Below, piece by piece: positions 39,511 to 47,500 of a stretch of DNA of 47,500 nucleotides. Position 1 is the first letter of the stretch, and each line of letters starts with the position of its first letter. The position numbers and the translations under genes were made by a program. The stretch is from Mesostigma viride (lineage: Eukaryota; Streptophyta; Mesostigmatophyceae; Mesostigmatales; Mesostigmataceae), in assembly GCA_009746045.1 (NCBI GenBank), contig RPFO01000138.1, forward strand, positions 920,759-968,258, written 5' to 3'. The notes below the pieces were generated by a model. It was not told the origin of the DNA and did not search any database. It saw only the letters and a program-made list of their open reading frames with translations.

Positions 39511-40291
39511 GTAACGACTAAAAATGATCATCAGCATCATCCACAGTCCAATATTTATGAAAGATCTTTTACCTGGGTTGCTTTCCTGAGTCGCAGAACT
39601 TCAAGTATCCGAGCAACGTTGAGATGGAAATTCCACAGCACGTGATTTAGGGAATCACAACCCCTTGTAGACACAAAGACAAGCTCGTGTATAGACGACC
39701 TCTGTGGAACTGAAGGACGTCTATAGCCAAGGGGCTCTTATGAATGGACAACAAAGACAAGCTTTATTATACCATGGTGAATCAAAACCAACGTAGCAAC
39801 AATGGCGACCCCACGTCCTTGATATCGACGTGCTTGTCGAACTTGCTCCAACCTTAGCCTGAAGAGAACCAATCAGAACCATGGATTCTATACAAGATCT
39901 TCGTATCCATCCTAGTCACACAGAACAGAACAACACCACACACAGCCTGGCAGAATCTTTCCATGAGATCCTAAATCTGTCGTAAGCACTGAAGTCCCAA
40001 AGGAGCATTTAAGACTCAATAGTACCAACTAACAAACTACAACCCCACGTGGATCAGGCCACGACCAATGAGGGCTCCTATCAGTAGTATCAGCCAACAA
40101 ACTACAACCCTACGTGGATCAGGCCACGACCAATGAGGGTTCCTATCAGTTGGTTGACAAAGTATCAGCTCCAAGTACCGTCGTCTTAGAAACCTCATAA
40201 CTTTCTCAATACTGATCCAAAAGTCCTCGAATAAAAGCCAAACATTCACAAAACAAAGGATGTAACAACAAAGTCATTTTTGCTTGTTACA
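39511..40291 (-). repeat. 3' LTR (complete, ~781 bp)
   Basis: Ends TGTAAC..GTTACA, with one base changed at the left edge (CGTAACGACT). It contains a 65-bp tandem duplication (units from 40031 and 40096, AACAAACTACAACCC..CACGACCAATGAGGG). Confidence 0.88.
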
Positions 40292-40305
40292 TATCTCCCC
40301 CTCAA
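40292..40305 (-). other. Polypurine tract
   Basis: Minus-strand TTGAGGGGGAGATA directly before the 3' LTR, the expected place for priming plus-strand DNA synthesis. Confidence 0.75.
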
Positions 40306-40647
40306 AACTGGACCTCCCAGGTCCAATAGCCAACTCTTGAAGGCAGAGGAACATTGAACAGAAATCCACCATCTCTTGGGAAAAGCAGATGGGTTTTTAC
40401 ATCCCTGGAAACAGGGCCTCCTATCTCATAAACATCTAGTCACAGGTTTCTACAGCAGACAAGTCACATCCTTATCCACTACAATCCAGATAAACACAGC
40501 AATACTGGAAGTCATCCCGTCATCATTCTGGAACCTGGAACTCTGGACTGGAACATCAGAACTGGACTGGAGCCCCCCCATCATCCATCCTGGAATCCCC
40601 CCCTCACACCACAATCCAAAGCCCCCTTTCCTTCTCAGCCCTGTTCC

Positions 40648-41461
40648 TCACAGGCTATACCAATCCCCATTCAGGCCATCCTTGCCCTTGAGTCCACACA
40701 TGGGAAACTGCTCCACCATGTGGGCCAACTCTGGCCAGTTCCTGCTGACCTGCAACACCACGCAAGTCTCAGCAGCTCCTGCCACCATCTGGGCAGCATA
40801 GCGAAGGCATGCCCCTGGATAGGAGAGGAGCACCACAGACTGACTCTCAGGGTCCATCACCCAAGTAGAGGACGTCTTGTGCCTGCTCACCCATGATCTG
40901 TACGCCCACCAGAACTGCAGAAAGGTCTTGACCACCGACCACTTAGCACCTATCAGAGGCACCAGCACCCTTAGTGGCGTCTGACGGACCTTAAGTTCCA
41001 CAGTGTACTTGGGCAACCCTGGATTGCAAAAGAGGTTAGAAGTCTCCAAAGGAAAACACCTTCTGGCAGAGCTGGAGGAAGAAGGAACCAAATCAAAGTC
41101 ACCCTTCTGAACTGAAAACTCCAACAGCTCCATGTAGGAAGCCTCTCCCATACTCACTGGCTGCAACTGAGTAAATGCCTCCTTCAAGGCCTCAGGTAAG
41201 GCTGCCAGCATGTCCTGCCCCTCAGCAGGCCTCATGTCAATCTCAGGTCCTGGTGACAATGCATACATCCTATGCAGCAGATGAGCCACAAAAAGGGGAG
41301 CCACTCTCATACAGGCTTGTGTGCAGCTGAGATAGGACCTCCTCCACATAGCCTTCAGAGCTCACCTCCCCCTCCTCTCTGTTGAGTGCAGCCAACGCCT
41401 TGGCCAAAGTCTCATAGTGGTCACAGGGGCCCGTGCAGTTCCTATGATCCACATAGGCCAC
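40648..41461 (-). CDS. Unknown ORF near the 3' LTR (~270 aa, one frameshift)
   Basis: Two overlapping minus frames join into one protein if one T of the T5 run near 41298-41302 is surplus. The first part starts at 41461 (MAYVDHRNCTGPCDHYETLA) and the second continues with VAHLLHRMYALSPGPEIDM to a stop at 40648. It looks like a real, largely helical protein (MLAALPEALKEAFTQLQPVS; KTFLQFWWAYRSWVS). No retroviral enzyme motif is visible. It could be a displaced gag, an additional 3' ORF, or a captured cellular gene. Confidence 0.5.
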
Positions 41462-42187
41462 TCAGCAGCACCAAGGTAGAAACCTCCAGGTATATACTAT
41501 TGGTCTGGTACACGAAGACGTGCATGCAGACATGAACCACGTGTCTTAATCATACCAGGAATCAAGCCCTAGGTGAACCACTCCATATGTCGAGGGTACA
41601 ACACAGAAGTCACTCTCCATGTGCCATCCAAGCTCAGATCCCCTCAACCATCCTCAGAAACTGGTCACCAAAATCTGGATGTCATCTCAGCTTAGTCCAA
41701 CCAAACTCCCACCAGAGTCCATCCCACTCAACTCAGATCCCCGTCGGATTCAATGAGTCCACATGAATCCAAGAAGGAGTAAACAGGATCAAGGCACCTA
41801 AGCCAAACAAGGCGAGGCCACTCCATGTTCTGGGACACCACCCTCCCTCAGCTAGAGTCCACGGGTGAAAGACAAGCCTGACATTCCCAGGGATAACGGG
41901 TCATCCACAGGGATCCATGCCACGAAATACTGACAACTCTCACTGCTTGATCAGGGCAGGAAGCAGAGTGTCATGTAGCAAGGCTAACCCTCTATACAGC
42001 CAACCCCCATAACTAACTGGGCTGCCAGGGTCCAAGGCTCATCAAAGCTAGTCACCACAGCACACCCAAAGATTCCAGCCCTTCTCAAGGGAAGAGGTAG
42101 TCAGGGACAGATGCTGTATCACCACAACAGAGTGGCAGGTAACCGAGCCATAATAAATCCCCAATCCATCCCAACTGGGGACCTCCC

Positions 42188-42511
42188 TCAGATCACCAAC
42201 AGGTCATAGCAGGCTGGATGGATTCCAAGAATGCTCAATCCTAACACAGGGGCTGGCGTGAGCTTCTGCTGCAGCAAGTCCAAGGCCTGCTGACACCCGT
42301 CAGTCCACGCAAACTGGAACGAGGAAACGTCAACAGCGCCCCAGGTGGAAGTGCAGTCACCAAGAGGCAGGAGCAATCCAGCAGGAAGACGTCGCCAACA
42401 GGGTCGCCTCAGGAAGAGCAAGGGTATCTCAGAAGTACACCCATGATGAAGAGAGGCCGTGGACAGGGTTGTCACCAGTGGGTACCCGTCAGCAGGTTGG
42501 GGAGGTGCCAC
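42188..42511 (-). pseudogene. Possible pol remnant (RT/RNase H junction)
   Basis: The minus frame contains FQFAWTDGCQQALDLLQQKL then TPAPVLG. This resembles the segment between reverse transcriptase and RNase H in Ty3/Gypsy polyproteins (usually WT..CQ.AF..LK..L..APVL). The following DAS-type RNase H motif and the upstream YxDD motif were not found, so only a scrap remains. Confidence 0.45.
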
Positions 42512-45229
42512 AAGGCACAGCCAAAATAGCCCACCGATGGCCAGCGAAACCAGGATACCACATAGTCAGGGATCTATGAGGTGAGCCCGACAGGATGAAC
42601 TGAAATCCCAGGGTGAATCCACGCTATGATCCTCACAGATCTCCTCCCCACCAGAACAAAATTCCCCCCCTCCAGCCGCACCAAAGGAGTGAGAGTGAGG
42701 TAAAGCCACATCTCCTTAGTAGCTAGTACACTCAAACCCATAGCCAGTGGCCTATGATAATCACAAGGCACACTATTTCTCCATAAGATGCCTGGGAAAA
42801 CCATCCACAGCCTTGAGAGGGATAGCAGAAGATCAGTAATGCCTCACCAGCATTATGAACGGTATGCCCCAACTTGTAAATCGTAGCACACGCTACCCCC
42901 ATGCAAGGGTTAGGTGCAGCCCAATCCCCTGCACGCCCTGCTCCCCACACAAATCCCCCTCAGCATAACTGGTAAACTGGAGACTACCAGCATGCCTAAT
43001 AATTCCACCCCTCTGCGTAGAATAAGCTGTAATAATCCTGGTATCAGCTTCCCAAGATTGACAGCATGACCTAGCAGGAACAAACGCCATGGGATACGCG
43101 TGAAGACAGAGGCCCAGCCAACCAGAGAAGGGTGGGGGAGGCAAGTCTCTCAGCCCACTAAACCACTGGTGGCCTGCAGGGTCGCTCTATTAAGACGTCC
43201 TATGCACCTCATGACTAAAGATGGGGTGGGAACTACAGCAAAGTGTCCAAGATAGAGTTGCATACAAGGCAGCTTGAGAGCAGACTGAAAGCAATCACCA
43301 ATCAGCCAACTGATGTGCCCAAGCTTGGCAGGGCCCCAGCAACAACATCACTCCCCGCAACCATCCAGGTGGCACTACCATGCAAGGTAATGTGGGCATT
43401 AGGATCGAAGGAGCCCAAGACAAGGTTGCACAAGTAGGGCAGCGTAAGGGTATGCTGGATGAGGCCATCAGTCATCAAACAGATACACCCTCAGCTTGGC
43501 AGGGCCCTAGCAAGTAGACTGAACCATGTCCCCCTAGTCAAAGCATGGAAAGTAGTATCCACGTCCGTGGACCACGTAGACTGCCAAATGGTATTAATGT
43601 CAGTGTACCACGGATACTGATGCACATGAGGCAGGTTGTAAGGGTGATAGAGGGCTGAATGGGTCCCCCAACTAACCCACACCTCTAAGCTCATGTGAGC
43701 CCCCGCCCAGCACCAAGTAGTCCAACGCCTCAATTAAGAGTCAACGGAGTGGGCACCATTGTCATCACTGTCATGCCAAAGATTCCAGCCGGCCCCACAG
43801 TTGTAGCTCCGTTGATCCCGCCCATCATCCAACCCACAAGGACATCCTACCCACGCAAACATGATGCCAGACCCCCCGTGCAAGCAGTCCCATTCATACA
43901 ACCATCATGCTGTGCAAGCAATCAGCTCAAGGGCGGATGGTGTACTATCAAGACAACAAGCCATCCTGGCACCATGCAAGCAAGGATAAGTCCATAGCAG
44001 GGCAAAGCAAGGGTAGGAGGTTACTCATCTGCACAAGGCTGGCTTGATGTCCACCAGCAGGCAGGACCCAACACAGCGTCAGGAGCAGGCACCAGCATTA
44101 CAGATACGCGTCACTTGGGCGTCCCCAAGTCACCAGAGTCGCCAGTGGCCACCATGCAGTGCTTGATGAAGTCTCCACCATTGAGTGCTTGCAGTCGCCA
44201 CCATGAGTGCTTGCAGTCATCACCAACAGCACTAGTCCACCACCAGGATACTCTCCAACGTCGCCCCCATGTGCCATGCCCGCCATAGACAAGTCACCAA
44301 TCCCCCACTGACCTCAAGCCCCCAATAGGCTACTGCCACAACGCCCAATCAGCGTCACCCCCACATGTGGGTATCCAACACAGCTATTGCCTGACTGGAC
44401 AACCAAGACTAGCTGCTTGCGCCGGTCACGCTGTGGAAAAGTGACTAAGCTGCTTGAAGGAGGCCTGGAACGGACACCAATGAGCTTGGCTCCGGAAGCT
44501 GCTTGGAAGAAGGACCACATGCTGTCAACTGCCCTGACTGAACGTCAATCAGGCTGCAGGAAGGAGCCAGCACTCTTCACTATGGCACTCAGAAAAACTG
44601 CCTAGTAGGCAAGCCACAGACTGCCAACCTGTTAAGATAGCAGACTCGAACAGGGCTACTACCAAGTGCCAGGTAGCCAGAACTCCTAAGCCGGAGGAGC
44701 ACAAGGGCCTGAGGTGGTCCAACAGCCAGCAGAACTGCCCAAAAGTCGAAAAAATGGGCCTAAAAACGCCTTGACCAGTGTCAAAAATTCTGATCTGAGA
44801 ACTATATCAGATATATTCACAGATAAGAACTATGACAGCAGCCCTGGTGTCCATACTTGCTGTCCTAGTGCACCTCCTAGGCCCAACAGGGACCATCTGC
44901 CAACAAGCAGTGGTAACCATCATGTCCTGGGAGAAGTAAATGCGTGGTCACAATGGTCTGGCGCAGGTAAGGGCCCCAACTGGCAAGTGACCCACACCCC
45001 ACTTGTAAAGGGACGTTGTCAAGCAAGTGGTCCACCCCCTCTGGGAACATGTGTCAAAGGACACCGTCTAGCCAGTGGGCAACCCATGCAAGAGACACCT
45101 GGCAACTCGTGGGTGCACGTGTGATACCCTCTAGGGGACAACCCACTGCAGGTATCCCGATGTCCCCTGATGTGGTGGCATCTACCATGCCATATGCCTC
45201 CATGATAGCATCTGGCAACCCTTTGGCAG

Positions 45230-45425
45230 ACCTGGGATATCCACTCCCCCGCAGAAATTTTCTCAGGGTAACTAGACACAGCTGTCCAAGTATGATAGTG
45301 GAAACCCCGTAAATGCTGTTGTTCTGCCCTGGCATGTGTGATGCCGTCTGGAAATTACATTGCAGACATCCAGGATGTCCACTCCCCCGCAAAAAATTGC
45401 TCAGGGTAACCAGACGTAGCTGCCA
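45230..45425 (-). repeat. Internal direct repeat in LTR element
   Basis: Two similar ~55-bp segments, CCACTCCCCCGCAGAAATTT..CTCAGGGTAAC at about 45241 and CCACTCCCCCGCAAAAAATTG at about 45380, in the non-coding interior. Confidence 0.7.
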
Positions 45426-46334
45426 CCAATCTGGACAACTCCTAGGGAGCTCGCCCTGCCCATAGTACCATGATGCTAGTGGGAACAACACAGATGTCGT
45501 TGTTCTCCTCCCCACCAAGATCAAACCACCATACACGTGGGAGGAACCAAAGCTCAACCTAGAACGCCTCCACTATCATGATGCCCAACAAGAAAATGAA
45601 GAGTTTCCCCCACATCTGAAACAAATGTTTGGCCACGCGTGAATTAAGGACGTGCCACAGTCCCTAAACAGCAAGGGTAGGCTGCCCATGCACGGAAGAA
45701 AAGGATCCTGAAAGATTTTCAAGTGAGTGCAAAAGGAACCTTGCATAAAAGGGCAGCCATTAATCCCTACTGTCCGCTCATCCGGAGCCACCCTCAAAAG
45801 ACACGAGGTGTAACCTGAGCCACACCGTAAAAATGTCGTCAAAGAAAAGCAGCACCGGGAAAAAAACAACCTTAGACGGCGACGTCGTCAGGCGGTCGCG
45901 GTGGTGGTCGTGCGTGCAGCCGCAACCCGGAAACCGGGTGATAGGTGCCGTCGGCAGCCACAGTGCGTCGGCTCAGCCATAACCCGTAGCGCCATGTCAT
46001 CCTGGCCGAAAACAGAGCCTGCAGGGAAAAAAGACAGCTCCTAGCAGGATTCTGGAGCCGGACCTGCTGAGCTACTGGCCCAACACTCCGCATTGCCCTG
46101 CTCGAAACGTAGCAACACTTGCGTAATGCCGATATATAAAGATGTTTGGAGCTAGGCGGAGACTGCGGCGTCAGCAGCCACGACAGACAGGGCGGTGGTC
46201 GGACTTCAGCACGATGCGGCCAGCCAGCCGAAAGCCCGTAAGTAAGGACGCTTGTCAATGAAATATTGCACGAATTTAAAGAAAGGGACGGTGACGTAGT
46301 GGTGCGTTAATAATGGCTTATGCAACACCCTTTT

Positions 46335-46827
46335 GGCCGGGCCCACTTCAAATGTTCCGCCGTCCAAGCCAAGTGTGTGACACTTTTTCGCTATTTTTGC
46401 AAAAATAAAATAAAATTTCGCACGAGTTCGCGTGATTTTCGCGTGATTTTCGCAAAATTTTCACACATTTTCGCACGATTTCGCACGATTTCGCACAATT
46501 TTGCATGATTTCGCACGATTTCGCATGGATTTCAACCAAGGGTCGTTTTGGGGAGTGACGTTTGACAAAATTTCGCATGAATTCACACACGTTGTGCACA
46601 TCAAACTTTTTTACCGTCGACATTTTTCACATGAAATTTCGCACGATTTCAGCAAATTTCGCACAAATTCGCACGATTTCAGCAAATTTCACACGATTTC
46701 AGCAAATTTCGCACAATTTCGCACGATTTCGCACGACGAATCACTCTGCAGAGTGACGATCGTCGAAAAAGTCAAAAAAACGACAAAAAGTGTCACACTT
46801 TTCGGAACATTTGAAGTGGGCCCGGCC
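46335..46827. mobile_element. MITE inserted beside the gag-like ORF (493 bp)
   Basis: Perfect 25-bp terminal inverted repeats beginning GGCCGGGCCCACTTCAAATG (46335-46359 and 46803-46827). A second inverted block, GTGTGACACTTTTT-like, lies further in. The flanks share TTTT. The interior is a dense array of TTTCGCACGA and TTTCAGCAAA words on one strand. No transposase is encoded. The superfamily is not assigned. Confidence 0.88.
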
Positions 46828-46831
46828 TTTT

Positions 46832-47065
46832 CTAGGGAGAGGTGAAGGAGAAGAAGGTCGCCCACACCTGGTTCCGTAAGGATGAAGGTGATTGTGTAAC
46901 CCGCCTCACTTCAGTCATAGAAGTACGATTGAAATTAAGTTGACGCCGTGGAGTATGAGTAGTTGTCTCAGCACCTTCCCTAGCAATGGGTTCCAGAGAT
47001 GATGACGGATCGCTCGAACCTTGATTAGTAGGGGGTAAAGGTGATTGTGTCTTCGAACTACTCAT
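46832..47065 (-). CDS. gag-like N-terminal ORF of LTR element (77 aa, truncated)
   Basis: The first ORF after the primer-binding site on the minus strand (MSSSKTQSPLPPTNQGSSDP), Ser/Thr/Pro-rich as many Gag N-termini are. It stops at a TAG five bases from the MITE end. Position is the main argument; no Gag domain is recognisable. Confidence 0.45.
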   Translation of the reverse strand: MSSSKTQSPLPPTNQGSSDPSSSLEPIAREGAETTTHTPRRQLNFNRTSMTEVRRVTQSPSSLRNQVWATFFSFTSP

Positions 47066-47280
47066 ACTTCCACATGGAGTCGCGATCGTCTGCCTAGTAG
47101 AGACAACGGTTACGGCTGACTTCTAGTGTTACAGAGCAAGACAGTCACATCAGGATGTGTCTCAGTCTGTAACACCATAAGTTTTCCGCAACTCTATGAA
47201 TCTTCTCGGATGACAGACATCTGATCAACGTTGTACTACCCGGAAGGTTGCGACTTCAAGAGAAACACCAAAGTAGAGAC

Positions 47281-47292
47281 CTCCGATACCAA
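47281..47292 (-). other. Primer binding site candidate
   Basis: Minus-strand TTGGTATCGGAG directly inside the 5' LTR. It differs by one base from TGGTATCAGAG, the site complementary to initiator-Met tRNA used by many plant retrotransposons. Confidence 0.7.
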
Positions 47293-47500
47293 TGTAACGA
47301 CTAAAAATGATCATCAGCATCATCCACAGTCCAATATGAAAGATCTTTTACCTGGGTTGCTTTCCTGAGTCGCAGAACTTCAAGTATCCGAGCAACGTTG
47401 AGATGGAAATTCCACAGCACGTGATTTAGGGAATCACAACCCCTTGTAGACACAAAGACAAGCTCGTGTATAGACGACCTCTGTGGAACTGAAGGACGTC
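47293..47500 (-). repeat. 5' LTR (partial, cut by window end)
   Basis: Begins (plus coordinates) TGTAACGACTAAAAATG and matches 39511-39725 apart from one 4-bp indel. Confidence 0.9.

Larger units (their letters stand above)
39511..47500 (-). mobile_element. LTR retrotransposon, truncated by window end
   Basis: The same long terminal repeat occurs at 39511-40291 and from 47293 to the window end. The roughly 207 comparable bases are identical except for a 4-bp indel (AATATTTATG versus AATATG), so insertion was recent. The LTR (minus sense) starts TGTAAC and ends GTTACA. A primer-binding-site candidate and a polypurine tract lie at the expected inner edges. The ~7-kb interior is coding-poor: a short gag-like ORF near the PBS, a degraded pol scrap, and one ORF near the 3' LTR. 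It is most likely a non-autonomous or decayed Ty3/Gypsy-like element. Confidence 0.85.

Noticed and set aside
45872-46258. Integrase C-terminus-like peptide (GPVAQQVRLQNPAR)
   Set aside because: It lies near the 5' end of the LTR element, where integrase is not expected, and no HHCC or D,D,E motifs are near; similarity too short.

Overview
The window looks like nuclear DNA of a green alga (Chlorophyta). Three observations support this: intron-rich genes with GT..AG junctions; two nuclear genes with plastid-type N-termini (a ClpP protease subunit and cystathionine gamma-synthase); and TGTAA, the usual green-algal polyadenylation signal, shortly after the stop codons of the four cellular genes I could model. 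All calls come from reading the sequence; no database search was run.

Layout. 1-1739 is a G-rich satellite with higher-order organisation. 2039-3838 is a multi-exon gene of unknown function. 3850-13450 is a nest of retroposons. 14469-23262 (minus) is an 11-exon cystathionine gamma-synthase gene carrying a hAT-type MITE in one intron and several micro/minisatellites in others. 23715-25459 (plus) is a 3-exon ClpP gene, head-to-head with it across 452 bp. 26.4-27.4 kb holds short retroposons. 29404-29887 is the 3' part of a PHD-finger gene between two ~200-bp direct repeats. 31.0-39.5 kb is a second retroposon nest. 39511 to the window end is a minus-strand LTR retrotransposon, cut off by the window edge, with a MITE next to its gag-like ORF.

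The most interesting content is one retroposon family with at least nine body copies (A-I) plus many tail-only fragments. It encodes a single ~457-aa protein resembling the L1-type ORF1 protein (coiled coil, RRM-like region, C-terminal domain). No reverse transcriptase or endonuclease is visible in any copy. Copies are often 5'-truncated, have 7-11 bp target-site duplications (TSDs), and end in a small hairpin followed by (TTAA)n. The hairpin varies by compensating base changes between subfamilies. They therefore look like 'half-LINEs' (compare mammalian HAL1) mobilised by an autonomous partner that is not in this window. A second, ~300-320 bp SINE-like family has inserted into them; it carries a tRNA-Pro-like segment with a Pol III B box and two hairpins. 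Insertion order can be read from TSDs and from an uninterrupted paralogous site.

The cellular genes act in plastid protein turnover (ClpP), methionine synthesis (CGS) and probably chromatin reading (PHD). ClpP and the PHD gene each appear broken by one missing base in a C or G run, which looks like an assembly or sequencing error and not true decay.
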